Shown here: one piece after another, positions 35,760 to 45,367 of the stretch | How the letters are laid out: each line of letters begins with the position of its first letter | Position numbering within the stretch: position 1 is the stretch's first letter | NCBI GenBank assembly: GCA_004346725.1 | Contig: SMDE01000006.1 | Span: 310,001-374,000, forward strand | Direction: 5' to 3' | From: Phytobacter diazotrophicus | GTDB taxonomy: Bacteria; Pseudomonadota; Gammaproteobacteria; Enterobacterales; Enterobacteriaceae | Length of the DNA: 64,000 nucleotides | Translations under genes and position numbers: made by a program | Notes under the pieces: generated by a model | The model's input: the letters and a program-made list of their open reading frames with translations, nothing else | Databases searched by the model: none | What the model was told of the DNA's origin: nothing

Positions 35760-36339
35760 CGCAGTTATCCACGGTGAGCGCGCGCCACATGGCTTCAAAG
35801 CCCAGCCGTTTGGTCTCTTTTGCTTTTTGCGGGTCGCGATTGGCGAAATCCATTGTGGTTTCTGCCAGCGTCAGAAAAATGGCGTCGCCAAAGGGTGAGA
35901 GCGCTTCGGAAAGAAATTCAGGCCTCACCGAGCGGTGGCAGATTTCATGTAGCTCAGGGAACATATCGATAACCTGCTGGCGCGTTTCCGGGGTGATTTT
36001 TTCGCTCACCGAAATCTGGCGAATCGCGTTATGTGCTGACGGGTGACGGATGCCCCAGTCGATATAGCTGTTCCAGATGGATTGGGTATGTATTTTGGAA
36101 TTGCTGTGCGACCTGTCGAGGCTGTCGATCATGGTCTGGCAAAGGTCAGATTTTAAATGCAGGTAAAGCGCATTGAGCAGATCGTCTTTGGTGGCAAAAT
36201 AACGAAACAGGGTGCCTTCAGCCACGCCCGCGTTACGGGCAATCACCGCGGTCGAGGCGGCAATACCGGTTTGCGCGATAGCGACAGCCGCCGCATCCAG
36301 TAATGCTAATTTCTTATCTTCACTCTTCGGACGAGCCAC
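35749..36339 (-). CDS. ramR: TetR family repressor RamR
   Basis: A 196-aa repressor of ramA. N-terminus [43 protein letters not shown] then [19 protein letters not shown], all like Salmonella RamR. A GTG start at 36339 is chosen: it matches the known N-terminus and has GAGGAAA six bases upstream; the frame continues to ATG 36354 and 36414 without support. Ligands of RamR include bile acids and dyes. It is divergent from romA-ramA, with a perfect RamR palindrome between them. The gene looks intact, so ramA should be repressed. Confidence 0.93.
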   Translation of the reverse strand: MARPKSEDKKLALLDAAAVAIAQTGIAASTAVIARNAGVAEGTLFRYFATKDDLLNALYLHLKSDLCQTMIDSLDRSHSNSKIHTQSIWNSYIDWGIRHPSAHNAIRQISVSEKITPETRQQVIDMFPELHEICHRSVRPEFLSEALSPFGDAIFLTLAETTMDFANRDPQKAKETKRLGFEAMWRALTVDNCDGQ

Positions 36340-36429
36340 TACACTTTTCCTCATATATTTTGAAAAACCACGATTGAACCATGCCCACTGTGACGCTGCA
36401 ACGCTGAACATCAAAGATTGAAAATCATC

Positions 36430-36475
36430 TTGACGACTTTCTATTCATTTCTATAATGAGTGCTTACTCACTCAT
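36430..36475 (+). promoter_or_regulatory. romA-ramA promoter with RamR operator
   Basis: TTGACG (36430-36435) and TATAAT (36452-36457) with a 16-base spacer form a near-consensus promoter. The palindrome ATGAGTGCTTACTCACTCAT at 36456-36475 equals the known RamR site ATGAGTG-N6-CACTCAT and begins inside the -10, so repressor binding blocks RNA polymerase. An ATG in this operator (36456) opens the romA frame but cannot be its start. Confidence 0.88.
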
Positions 36476-36533
36476 AATCAAGTCCAGTCTATTTCAATGT
36501 GCCAACGGAAGGGACATTTTCTCGGATCAGGGT

Positions 36534-37634
36534 ATGCATCGTCTCTTACTTAGCGTGGTTCTTATTATGCTCGTTGTATCTGCCGCCAGTTTGCCTTTTG
36601 TTTTGAACGCCGGATTTGGTCAGCGCCCGCAGGGTGAGCAACTGACCAGAGTTGAGCAGTCCCCGCACTACCGGGACGGTGAATTTCATAACCAGTTGTC
36701 TACGCCCAGCTACACGGGGCAAAAAAGCATGGTGGCGGCAATGTGGGAGTTTTTAACCACCCGTCGGGAAAATGCGCGCCCGCAGCGGCCGTTGCCGATG
36801 GTGAAGACCGATCTGGCAAGCCTGCCGCTGGAGCAGGATACGGTCGTATGGCTGGGCCATTCATCCTGGTATCTGCAACTGGCCGGGAAACGCATTCTTA
36901 TCGATCCGGTGCTCAGCAATTACGCCGCGCCGTTCTCGTTTCTGAATAAAGCCTTCGACGGTGACTATCCGTGGACGGCAGAGGCCATGCCGGAGATCGA
37001 CCTGCTGATCATATCCCATGACCATTACGACCACCTGGATTACGCCACCATCAGGGCGCTGATGCCAAAAATCAAACGGGTGGTAGTCCCGCTGGGTGTG
37101 GGATCGCACCTGCGTTACTGGGGCATGAATCCGGACATCATCCAGGAAGCGGACTGGCAACAAAAAATCACGTTTAGCAATGATCTGGAGGTGCATGTGC
37201 TGCCTGCACGGCACTTTTCAGGGCGCGGTCTGAAACGTAATCAGACGTTGTGGGCGAGCTTTATGTTCGTCACCCCGGATCGCAAGCTCTATTACAGCGG
37301 CGATACCGGTTACGGGCCGCACTTTAAAGCCATCGGAGAACAGTTTGGTTCGGTGGATCTGGCGATTCTTGAAAACGGTCAGTACGACCAGGACTGGAAG
37401 TACATCCACATGATGCCGGAGGAAACGGCGCAAGCAGCGGAGGAGTTAAATGCGCGGGCGGTACTGCCGGGCCACGCCGGACGATTCGTGCTGGCAAAAC
37501 ATACCTGGGACGATCCTTATAAACGTCTGGCGGCGGCAAGCCTCGGCAAAGGGTATCGATTGTTAACGCCCACCCTCGGCGAAGCGGTGCATGCGGCGGA
37601 TAACGCCCAGCAATTCCGCGCCTGGTGGGAATAA
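36534..37634 (+). CDS. romA: RomA, metallo-beta-lactamase-fold hydrolase
   Basis: A 366-aa protein with an N-terminal membrane anchor or signal (MHRLLLSVVLIMLVVSAASL) and an MBL domain of the NAPE-PLD/UlaG type: LGHSSWYLQLAGKRILIDP, the metal motif SHDHYDHLD, RHFSGRG, YYSGDTGYG and LPGHAGRF. RomA was named for its effect on outer-membrane proteins in Enterobacter when overexpressed. The start at 36534 is chosen because it gives the anchor and lies beyond the promoter. It is co-transcribed with ramA, 36 bases downstream. Confidence 0.9.
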   Translation: MHRLLLSVVLIMLVVSAASLPFVLNAGFGQRPQGEQLTRVEQSPHYRDGEFHNQLSTPSYTGQKSMVAAMWEFLTTRRENARPQRPLPMVKTDLASLPLEQDTVVWLGHSSWYLQLAGKRILIDPVLSNYAAPFSFLNKAFDGDYPWTAEAMPEIDLLIISHDHYDHLDYATIRALMPKIKRVVVPLGVGSHLRYWGMNPDIIQEADWQQKITFSNDLEVHVLPARHFSGRGLKRNQTLWASFMFVTPDRKLYYSGDTGYGPHFKAIGEQFGSVDLAILENGQYDQDWKYIHMMPEETAQAAEELNARAVLPGHAGRFVLAKHTWDDPYKRLAAASLGKGYRLLTPTLGEAVHAADNAQQFRAWWE

Positions 37635-37670
37635 CGGTTTATTTCGAAGAGCAGAGAGGGGGAGCGCTGT

Positions 37671-38012
37671 ATGACTATTTCCGCTCAGGTTATCGACACT
37701 ATCGTCGAGTGGATCGACGACAATTTACACCAACCATTGCGTATTGATGATATTGCGCGCCACGCCGGGTATTCAAAGTGGCATCTGCAACGGCTGTTTT
37801 TGCATTACAAAGGTGAGAGTCTGGGGCGCTATATTCGCGAACGTAAACTGTCACTGGCGGCGCGGGATTTACTCAATACCAATGATAAGGTCTACGATAT
37901 TTGCCTGAAATATGGCTTTGATTCGCAGCAGACCTTTACGCGGATCTTTACCCGCACGTTCAATCAGCCGCCGGGCGCCTGGCGCAAAGAGAATCATCCG
38001 CGCGCGCATTGA
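37671..38012 (+). CDS. ramA: AraC/XylS-type multidrug-resistance activator RamA
   Basis: A 113-aa single-domain activator, the same length and nearly the same sequence as Klebsiella and Salmonella RamA: VIDTIVEWIDDNLHQPLRID, AGYSKWHLQRLFLHYKGESL and the second HTH KYGFDSQQTFTRIFTRTF. It activates acrAB-tolC and lowers porin production through mar boxes. GGGGGAG lies before the ATG. Expression depends on the RamR-controlled promoter before romA, and possibly on sequence within the 36-base gap. A terminator follows. Confidence 0.96.
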   Translation: MTISAQVIDTIVEWIDDNLHQPLRIDDIARHAGYSKWHLQRLFLHYKGESLGRYIRERKLSLAARDLLNTNDKVYDICLKYGFDSQQTFTRIFTRTFNQPPGAWRKENHPRAH

Positions 38013-38018
38013 CGCATA

Positions 38019-38052
38019 AGCCCGGTGGCCTAAGGTCAACCGGGTTTTTTTT
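38019..38052 (+). terminator. Terminator of romA-ramA
   Basis: AGCCCGGTGGCC...AACCGGGT hairpin followed by eight T, directly after the ramA stop. Confidence 0.85.
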
Positions 38053-38110
38053 GGCCTGGATGACACCGCCCGGTGTGCCGCTTCTCTCTTTGGGGTAAGG
38101 GGAAAAACAT

Positions 38111-38141
38111 CCCGGATGGCGGCGCAAGCGCCTGATCCGGG
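38111..38141. repeat. REP-like palindrome between ramA and ybdJ
   Basis: CCCGGAT...ATCCGGG arms enclose GGCGGCGCAAGCGCC, the enterobacterial REP form, between convergent ramA and ybdJ. Confidence 0.65.
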
Positions 38142-38148
38142 CCAGGCC

Positions 38149-38394
38149 TTAAGCCAGCGAAAACCAGCGGCGCCAGATAAAGCGCACCACGTAGAACTCG
38201 ATCGCACCCAGTAGTAAAAACCACAGGCAAAACAACACGGTATAGAGCTGATTCAGGTCCTGAAAATGGAAGGTATCCAGCAGTTTTTGCGCCAGTACCA
38301 GCCCCAGGGAAGGGGCGGGTAGCAGCAATACCGAGATGAAAGCCATCAGCAGAATACCTGCTGCGGTGGTTAATGTTTCCAGTGGGTGCTTCAT
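38149..38394 (-). CDS. ybdJ: Small inner-membrane protein YbdJ (DUF1158)
   Basis: An 81-aa protein with two membrane helices, almost identical to E. coli YbdJ (82 aa): MKHPLETLTTAAGILLMAF and LYTVLFCLWFLLLGAIEF, with a basic C-terminus RFIWRRWFSLA. The start at 38394 matches E. coli; a longer frame to 38481 overlaps ybdK. Function unknown. It follows ybdK. Confidence 0.93.
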   Translation of the reverse strand: MKHPLETLTTAAGILLMAFISVLLLPAPSLGLVLAQKLLDTFHFQDLNQLYTVLFCLWFLLLGAIEFYVVRFIWRRWFSLA

Positions 38395-38465
38395 GACAGT
38401 TAATCGCTTGTTAAAAACGACATTGTCCGGGAAAGTGCGTAAGGGTGCAATCTCCCTGCACCGTT

Positions 38466-39584
38466 CTAGCCCGCCGCCCAAATCTCGGTGTGTTTTTGCA
38501 CCAGGCCGATCAGCGAGCCGCCGTCGGCGACAAAATCGCGCATCATTTGCGATTCGCTCTTCCCTCGTTTGACGAAGTTCATCAGCTCGGAGATAGCGCT
38601 GCCTGCGTTGAGCTTATCTGCCCATGGCGCAACTTTTTCCAGCATTCGTTCGATGTCGTCGGCTATTTTACGCTGCTCGCCGGTGTGGACATCGGTAATG
38701 ATCCCCTCCAGACCAAAACGGCAGGCCTGAAAACGGTTGAATTTGTAGAGCAGGTAATCGCGCTCCTGATGTTTGAACGGGCGCTCTGCCAGCAGCCAGT
38801 GGGCGATAGCCTGAATAAATCCAGTGACATTAATGGCATGCGCCAGGGTCAATGGCGTATCCATTACCCGCACTTCGACGGTGCCAAAATGGGGGCTCGG
38901 GCGAATATCCCAGTGCAAATCTTTAATGCTTTCAATCATGCTGGTGTAGCTCAGGCGACGAAATAGCCCTTCAAACTCTTGCCAGTTACTGACCCAGGGC
39001 ATGGGGCCATTATCCGGAAAAGAGGAAAAAATATTCAGACGCGATGAGGCGAAACGGGTATCGGTGCGCTGCACGTATGGGGAAGCGGCGCCAAGCGCGA
39101 TAAAATGCGGCACAAAGCGCGATAAGCCATGAAGAAGATAGATGGCGTCATCGCCACTCGGACAACCCACATGCACATGTTGGCCGAAAACGGTCGCTTG
39201 CTGCATCAGGTAGCCAAACATTTCCAGCGTCCGGTGATAGCGTTCATCGTTGCTGATCTCCTGACGCTGCCATTTTTGAAAAGGGTGCGTGCCGCCGCCG
39301 CAAATCTGTACGTGATGCTCGTTTGCCGCCTGCAAAATAATCTGCTGCATGGCAGAAAACTGGTGTGCCGCCTGATTGATGTCGCGACAGACCCCTGTCG
39401 CAATTTCCAACATACTTTCCGTGATGTCGTGCTTGACCTCACCGGCTTTGACCTGTGCTTTTACCGCATCGATCAGCCGCGAGGAGTCCTGACTAAGGTC
39501 GTATCCCGGTGGGTTAACGACCTGCAACTCAAGTTCAATGCCCAGGGTAAAAGGAGTGGAAACGTGAAAGTCGGGTAGAGGCAT
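38466..39584 (-). CDS. ybdK: YbdK, weak glutamate-cysteine ligase family 2 (carboxylate-amine ligase)
   Basis: A 372-aa protein, same length as E. coli YbdK. Motifs: [51 protein letters not shown] and [21 protein letters not shown]. coli YbdK has weak gamma-glutamylcysteine ligase activity in vitro; its biological substrate is unknown. It is followed by ybdJ as in E. coli. A TATACT -10-like element lies about 40 bases upstream. Confidence 0.95.
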   Translation of the reverse strand: MPLPDFHVSTPFTLGIELELQVVNPPGYDLSQDSSRLIDAVKAQVKAGEVKHDITESMLEIATGVCRDINQAAHQFSAMQQIILQAANEHHVQICGGGTHPFQKWQRQEISNDERYHRTLEMFGYLMQQATVFGQHVHVGCPSGDDAIYLLHGLSRFVPHFIALGAASPYVQRTDTRFASSRLNIFSSFPDNGPMPWVSNWQEFEGLFRRLSYTSMIESIKDLHWDIRPSPHFGTVEVRVMDTPLTLAHAINVTGFIQAIAHWLLAERPFKHQERDYLLYKFNRFQACRFGLEGIITDVHTGEQRKIADDIERMLEKVAPWADKLNAGSAISELMNFVKRGKSESQMMRDFVADGGSLIGLVQKHTEIWAAG

Positions 39585-39655
39585 ATTTTCTTATCCTTTC
39601 CTTGTGAGGTTGGGATTAAGTATAGGCATGCCCTCTAAACCCGCCTTTATGCGAA

Positions 39656-41119
39656 CTATCCGATTTGCTCCAGTTGCCCACGCAGCACTTCCACGCCGGG
39701 CACGATGGCATCCGGATTGATGGCGTGAAACCCCATCCGGAAATAGTTATCCGGGGGGGCGTCGTCAAGAAAATGCCGCGCCCCCGGTTCAATTAATACC
39801 CCCGCATGGGCTGCTCGCCAGGTGAGTTGTTGGGTACTGATATGCTTTGGTGTACTCAGCCAGAAGGCGTTGGCATGTTCGCTGCCACCGAAGGTTTTGC
39901 ATTCGGGCAAAAAGGTTTGCAGCGCGTTATGTAAGGTATCCCAACGGCGCGCGGAGTCTTCGTGGTAGCGGCGCAGGTGCGTCTCGTAATGGCCCTGAGC
40001 CAGAAAATGGGCCATCTGATATTGAATGTTGGTTGGTGGATGGCGATACACCAGGCGGCGCAACGCACGGGCTTCGTCGATGATTTCCGGGGCAGCCACC
40101 ATAAAACCGAGTCGCAGACCTGGCGAAAGGGCTTTTGACAGACTGCTGACATAGATAACGCGGCCGCTGCGGTCACTGGCTTTCAGCGCCGGTAACGGAT
40201 TTTGCGTAAAGTTACTTTCCGAGTCGTAGTCATCTTCAATGATCACCGCGTCATGCCGGGTAGCGTATTCGAGCAACTGGACCCGGCGCGCTTTACTCAT
40301 GGTGACGCCCGTCGGCACCTGATGACCCGGCGTCACGTAGTAGTAATCACAGGGCGTTTCGCCCAGCACAATGCCTTCTTCATCAACCGGATGCGGAACG
40401 ATATGGGTATCGTTAAGCAGAAAGGTGTTGATCGCTTCACGAAATCCCGGATTTTCGACCGCCACACGCGTCTGCCGGGACATCAACAGGCGGGTCAACA
40501 AATAGAGGGCGTTCTGTGACCCCAGCGTGATGAGGATTTCGTCCGGAGCGGCCACGATACCGCGTTTCGGCAGCACCCGGGTGCGGATCTGCTCAACCAG
40601 CATGGGCACATCCTGATCGATATGATCGATAACCCAGGAGGGGTCTCGCACGCCGCCGTGCAGCCAGTTTGCCGCAGCGCGCCAGAAGGCGAGGGGGAAC
40701 TGTTGTGTGTCCGGCTGGCCGTAAATAAACGGGTAGCGATAGTGCATCCAGCCAGCCGGTTTGAGGATAGATTCCTGCTGGCTGGGCGTGATTTGCAGGC
40801 GGTTGCCCCATCGTGGTGCAGCGCTTTCGCATTCAGGTGCAGTTTGCGACACGTTTTGGCCGGCGTGGTAGTAATCCGGGTGCAGGTAATACCCGCTGCG
40901 TGGGCGGCTGACCAAATACCCTTCGTTGACCAGGCTTTCAAACACCAGCGCCGTGGTATTGCGAGAAACATTAAGCTGACCAGCCAGTTGGCGACATGAG
41001 GGAAGGGGCGTATCGGCCGGAAAAATGCCGCTCAGGATGGCGTTTATCAGTGATTCACGCACCTGTTCCTGTAACCCACGCTGACCATCAAAATTGACAT
41101 GCAAAAGGTGACGAATCAT
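39656..41119 (-). CDS. MocR family regulator (GntR HTH fused to aminotransferase-like domain)
   Basis: A 487-aa protein. N-terminal winged helix (GLQEQVRESLINAILSGIFP, CRQLAGQLNVSRNTTALVFE) is joined to a type-I PLP domain with the cofactor lysine in SSLSKALSPGLRLG and the IIEDDYDSE motif. Start 41119 (MIRHLLHVN) has GGAG at good spacing. It faces a polar amino-acid ABC importer; an aminotransferase and an SDR lie further on. By analogy with TauR/GabR it should sense an omega-amino compound or its PLP adduct. The nonamer ACTGGCTCT in its promoter region recurs before the aminotransferase. Confidence 0.9.
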   Translation of the reverse strand: MIRHLLHVNFDGQRGLQEQVRESLINAILSGIFPADTPLPSCRQLAGQLNVSRNTTALVFESLVNEGYLVSRPRSGYYLHPDYYHAGQNVSQTAPECESAAPRWGNRLQITPSQQESILKPAGWMHYRYPFIYGQPDTQQFPLAFWRAAANWLHGGVRDPSWVIDHIDQDVPMLVEQIRTRVLPKRGIVAAPDEILITLGSQNALYLLTRLLMSRQTRVAVENPGFREAINTFLLNDTHIVPHPVDEEGIVLGETPCDYYYVTPGHQVPTGVTMSKARRVQLLEYATRHDAVIIEDDYDSESNFTQNPLPALKASDRSGRVIYVSSLSKALSPGLRLGFMVAAPEIIDEARALRRLVYRHPPTNIQYQMAHFLAQGHYETHLRRYHEDSARRWDTLHNALQTFLPECKTFGGSEHANAFWLSTPKHISTQQLTWRAAHAGVLIEPGARHFLDDAPPDNYFRMGFHAINPDAIVPGVEVLRGQLEQIG

Positions 41120-41203
41120 GACGCACTCCGCTGGAAAAGACATGGATATATTTGAGCAAATTCCATACCAGCTTCCCGTTATCTGACACATTCATTTGCC
41201 GAA

Positions 41204-41212
41204 ACTGGCTCT
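41204..41212. promoter_or_regulatory. ACTGGCTCT element, possible MocR site
   Basis: ACTGGCTCT lies between the MocR gene and the ABC importer. The same nonamer occurs twice, inverted, in the promoter region of the aminotransferase at 45243-45304. A partial copy, GGCTCCCTATT, is 20-30 bases downstream. Confidence 0.4.
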
Positions 41213-41352
41213 ATTCAGAAAGCAAAAAGGCTCCCTATTGTAAAAACGCAGTCACAAAAGCGCGGTCAAGAAACGCAGTCGGCATATTTATTGCAATAGT
41301 TCCAGCATGTCTGGGATGAACCTTTCTGGCATATTTAATTAAGGGTAGAGAA

Positions 41353-42201
41353 ATGAAAAAAGTATTCGGCAAATATTGTCTTGCAGCCATGTTCACTTTG
41401 GCTTTTTCTTTACACGCAGTCGCAGCAGATTTACCCGAAATCGAAAAGTCTGGCACGTTGAAAGTGGCGACCGAAGATGACTATGCGCCCTTTAACTTTA
41501 TGAAGGATGGTAAATCAGAAGGGTTTAACAAGGATATGCTCGACGAGTTGCGTAAATACGCAAAATTCAATATCAACCAAAGTATTTTACCCTGGACGGG
41601 GCTGCTCGCCGCCGTCTCTACCGGACAATACGATATGGCGTTAACCGGTGCGGTGATTACCGATGAACGTCTCAATGTATTTAATTTCACCCCGCCATGG
41701 GCGTCTGCCCAGCATTATTTTGTGAAACGCGCAGATGATAAGACATTAAATACCATCGCCGATTTGAGCGGTAAAAAAGTGGGCGTCCAGGCGGGCAGCG
41801 CATTACTGGCGCGTCTGCCGGAACTGAAAGCGATGCTGGAGAAAGTGGGCGGTAAACTGGGCCCGGTTGTGGAATATCAATCTTACCCGGAAGCCTATGC
41901 CGATCTTGCCAATAAACGCGTCGATTACGTGATTAACGTGGTTATCTCCGTCAACGACCTGGTGAAAGCGAAGCCGAAAGTGTTTGCCAAAGGGCTACCG
42001 GTCTCTGGCCCAGGCTACATGGCATGGCCAATCTCCAAAAGCTCCCCGGAATTACTGGCGTTCATGACCAAATTTATGAATCACATGACCGAAACCGGCA
42101 AGCTGGCTGAGTTGCAGAAAAAATGGTTTGGCGAAACCTACGATCTGCCGAAAGAGCCGATCACCAGCGCCGATCAGTTTCATAAGTTAGCGGGTTTATA
42201 A
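41353..42201 (+). CDS. Polar amino-acid ABC importer, periplasmic binding protein
   Basis: A 282-aa SBP_bac_3 protein with signal peptide ending HAVAADLPEIEKSG. Family motifs: LKVATEDDYAPFNFMKDGKS, GFNKDMLDELRKYAK, GQYDMALTGAVITDERL. It binds an amino acid or similar zwitterion. It heads a four-gene operon with two permeases and an ATPase. The ATG lies after AGAGAA. Confidence 0.92.
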   Translation: MKKVFGKYCLAAMFTLAFSLHAVAADLPEIEKSGTLKVATEDDYAPFNFMKDGKSEGFNKDMLDELRKYAKFNINQSILPWTGLLAAVSTGQYDMALTGAVITDERLNVFNFTPPWASAQHYFVKRADDKTLNTIADLSGKKVGVQAGSALLARLPELKAMLEKVGGKLGPVVEYQSYPEAYADLANKRVDYVINVVISVNDLVKAKPKVFAKGLPVSGPGYMAWPISKSSPELLAFMTKFMNHMTETGKLAELQKKWFGETYDLPKEPITSADQFHKLAGL

Positions 42202-42208
42202 GTTCAAT

Positions 42209-42226
42209 GCGGCGGGTAACCGCCGC
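42209..42226 (+). promoter_or_regulatory. Intra-operon hairpin after the binding-protein gene
   Basis: GCGGCGG-GTAA-CCGCCGC is a perfect 7-bp stem with a GTAA tetraloop, seven bases past the stop. Such hairpins stabilise the upstream message and lower expression of the downstream permeases. Confidence 0.7.
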
Positions 42227-42246
42227 CAGTTAGAAAAGGGGGCACC

Positions 42247-42888
42247 ATGGATTCAATGGCATGGCAGTTATTAATTGAAGGCGCATGGACGACCCTCTGG
42301 ATTTCGGGCGTGGCTATCGCGTTCGGGGTGGTCATCGGTCTGGTGATCGCCTTTATTCGAATGATGAAAATCCCGGTCGTCGACCAGGTGCTGGTGGTCT
42401 ATATCAGTCTGGCGCGCGCCACACCGCTGGTGACACTGGTTCTGTTCCTGTTCTTATCGCTGCCGACGCTTGGGATAAACCTGGATAAAACGGCGGCGGC
42501 GATTGTGGCGCTGACGTTGAATACCTCCGCCTTTAATGCCGAAATCTGGCGTAACGCATTTCGTAACTTCCCTCGAGAACAGCGGGAAGCTGCCGAATCT
42601 GTCGGTATGCGGCGCTGGACCTATTTCCGTTACATCATGCTGCCGCAGATGTGGATTGAAAGCCTGCCTGCGCTGGTCAATGAGATGTCTTTCCTGATTA
42701 AAGGCAGCCCGGCGATAGCGATAATCGGCGTGGTAGACCTGACCCGCGTCACCAATCGCATCTCTTCGGTGACCTATGAACCTCTGTCGCCCATTCTGGC
42801 GGCGGGATTGCTCTACGTCATCATTATCGGCTTGTTGCTGAAATTGCAGGGCATGGCGGAACGTAAAGCGAAGCGCCTGGCGCGATAA
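42247..42888 (+). CDS. Polar amino-acid ABC importer permease 1
   Basis: A 213-aa HisM/GlnP-type permease with about five membrane segments and the EAA loop EQREAAESVGMRRWTYFRYI. AGGGGGCACC precedes the ATG. Co-encoded with permease 2, 14 bases downstream. Confidence 0.92.
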   Translation: MDSMAWQLLIEGAWTTLWISGVAIAFGVVIGLVIAFIRMMKIPVVDQVLVVYISLARATPLVTLVLFLFLSLPTLGINLDKTAAAIVALTLNTSAFNAEIWRNAFRNFPREQREAAESVGMRRWTYFRYIMLPQMWIESLPALVNEMSFLIKGSPAIAIIGVVDLTRVTNRISSVTYEPLSPILAAGLLYVIIIGLLLKLQGMAERKAKRLAR

Positions 42889-42902
42889 AAGCAGGAGGGT
42901 AT

Positions 42903-43568
42903 ATGAGTCAGTGGAGTATTGTCTGGTCAGCACGCGAGAGTTTTTTTAATGGCCTGCTTTCAACGCTTGAGCTGTTTATTATTGCAGCCGTTGTCGGTTT
43001 ATTTATCGGCATTTTGCTGTGCTACATTATGGAATACCAAAATCGCGTTATTGACAGAGTAATTATTGCTTTCGTCAGCCTGATGCGTGCTGTTCCCTTT
43101 TTGATTCTGGCCTATTTACTTTATTACGGTCTGCCGCAGTTGGGTATTAGTATGGAAGCCTGGACTGCCGGTCTGTTGGCGCTGGTGATTTATCATGGTG
43201 CCTATTTCTTCGAGATATTACGCAGCCAGCGTCGTATATTTTCCGCGGGTTATATTGAAGCCGCTGTGTCGCAGGGGTTTTCTCGCTATAAAATCTTTCA
43301 GCGTATCGTTCTGCCTAATATTTTCTCTTCTGCGCTGCCGCTGATGGGTAACCAGTTAATTATCTGTCTGAAAGACACGGCTTTCCTGTGCATTATTACC
43401 GTACAGGAGATCACCGCCGCCGCGAATAGCGTGCAGTCGACGTATTTTATTCCGTTTAACGCCTTTATCGTCGCCATTGCGCTGTACTGGGGCATCAGCA
43501 TTTTACTTGAATTGCTGATTAAACGACTAAGCCAATATGGAAACAAGCGAGGAATGACCCATGCCTGA
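42903..43568 (+). CDS. Polar amino-acid ABC importer permease 2
   Basis: A 221-aa permease of the same family, EAA loop around YIEAAVSQGFSRYKIFQRIVLP. GCAGGAGGG stands before the ATG. Its end overlaps the ATPase start by eight bases. Confidence 0.92.
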   Translation: MSQWSIVWSARESFFNGLLSTLELFIIAAVVGLFIGILLCYIMEYQNRVIDRVIIAFVSLMRAVPFLILAYLLYYGLPQLGISMEAWTAGLLALVIYHGAYFFEILRSQRRIFSAGYIEAAVSQGFSRYKIFQRIVLPNIFSSALPLMGNQLIICLKDTAFLCIITVQEITAAANSVQSTYFIPFNAFIVAIALYWGISILLELLIKRLSQYGNKRGMTHA

Positions 43569-44322
43569 ACAAAGTGCGGTTAGCATTAAGAATCTGTCCA
43601 AGCAGTTTGATAACGTTGAAGTATTGCGTGATATCAACCTGACGGTGGAGAAGGGCACGGTGGTGAGTATCCTCGGTTCTTCCGGTTCCGGGAAATCGAC
43701 CTTGTTGCGCTGTATGAACTGGCTGGAGCAGCCGGATCGCGGCGAAGTGCGCATTAGCGGTCAGCGGCTGGGTATTGATGACGCCTCAGGCAAGGCCATG
43801 TCACATAAAGAGTTGTCCAAAATCCGCGAACGCGTGGGAATGGTATTCCAGAGCTTTAATTTGTGGCCGCATCTGACGGTGTTACAAAACGTCACCGAAG
43901 CGCTGATCCACGTGAAAGGCATGAAGCGGGACGCGGCTGACGAGATTGGTCGTCGTCAGTTAGATAAGGTCGGGATGAGCCATAAAACGGATGTGTATCC
44001 GATTACCCTTTCCGGCGGACAGAAACAGCGTGTGGCGATTGCCCGTTCGTTGGCGATGTCGCCAGAGGTGATCTTGTTCGATGAACCGACATCGGCGCTG
44101 GATCCTGAACTGGTCAATGAGGTGCTGGGAGTGATGAAAAACCTCGCCGCCGAAGGATACACGATGGTGGTGGTAACGCACGAGATGGATTTTGCCCGTC
44201 AGGTGTCGGACGAGGTGGTGTTTTTGGAGAAAGGGTTGCTGATCGAGAAGGCATCGCCAGAGAAGTTCTTTACCAATCCGGATTCGGACCGGGTACGTAA
44301 GTTTTTGCAGTCCAGCCGCTAA
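43561..44322 (+). CDS. Polar amino-acid ABC importer ATPase
   Basis: A 253-aa GlnQ/HisP-like ATPase: Walker A GSSGSGKSTLL, signature LSGGQKQRVAIARSL, Walker B VILFDEPTSALDPELV. It ends the operon; a hairpin and a REP element follow. Confidence 0.94.
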   Translation: MPEQSAVSIKNLSKQFDNVEVLRDINLTVEKGTVVSILGSSGSGKSTLLRCMNWLEQPDRGEVRISGQRLGIDDASGKAMSHKELSKIRERVGMVFQSFNLWPHLTVLQNVTEALIHVKGMKRDAADEIGRRQLDKVGMSHKTDVYPITLSGGQKQRVAIARSLAMSPEVILFDEPTSALDPELVNEVLGVMKNLAAEGYTMVVVTHEMDFARQVSDEVVFLEKGLLIEKASPEKFFTNPDSDRVRKFLQSSR

Positions 44323-44341
44323 TGTCCCTTCTCAAGGGTAG

Positions 44342-44404
44342 ACCCGGTAATCATCGCGTTACCGGGGAATAGCCTGGATGCGGCGCAAGCGCCTTATCCA
44401 GGCT
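44342..44404. repeat. Hairpin and REP element between importer and SDR genes
   Basis: CCCGGTAA...TTACCGGG forms an 8-bp stem at 44343-44366 and is followed by a REP palindrome AGCCTGGAT...ATCCAGGCT enclosing GCGGCGCAAGCGCC. The two genes are convergent here, and the hairpin may serve as terminator although no T-run follows on the plus strand. Confidence 0.6.
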
Positions 44405-44416
44405 ACCACAGACATC

Positions 44417-45214
<798 letters not shown>

Positions 45215-45242
45215 CTATAAAAAACGCGCGCGCAGGAGAGAC

Positions 45243-45304
45243 AGAGCCAGTTGGTGAGTAAATATGTGACACGTGTGTCACATGCCGCTAACAAGACTGG
45301 CTCT
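45243..45304. promoter_or_regulatory. Concentric nested palindromes between SDR and aminotransferase genes
   Basis: An inner palindrome ATGTGACACGTGTGTCACAT (45264-45283, 9-base arms, 2-base spacer) and outer arms AGAGCCAGT (45243-45251) / ACTGGCTCT (45296-45304) share exactly the same centre (45273.5). The outer nonamer also occurs before the MocR-faced importer. This suggests two dimeric regulators or one that bridges both pairs. Confidence 0.75.
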
Positions 45305-45367
45305 ACCTGACTGCGCCAGGTGCGCCGCATGATGGAATCAACAACAACGGTATGAAAGGAGCAGGGT

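Noticed and set aside
36456-36533. ATG at 36456 as romA start
   Set aside because: It is inside the RamR operator and overlaps the -10 element, so it cannot be in the mRNA.
45264-45283. Canonical Crp site
   Set aside because: TGTGA and TCACA are spaced by eight bases, not six; kept as an unassigned palindrome.
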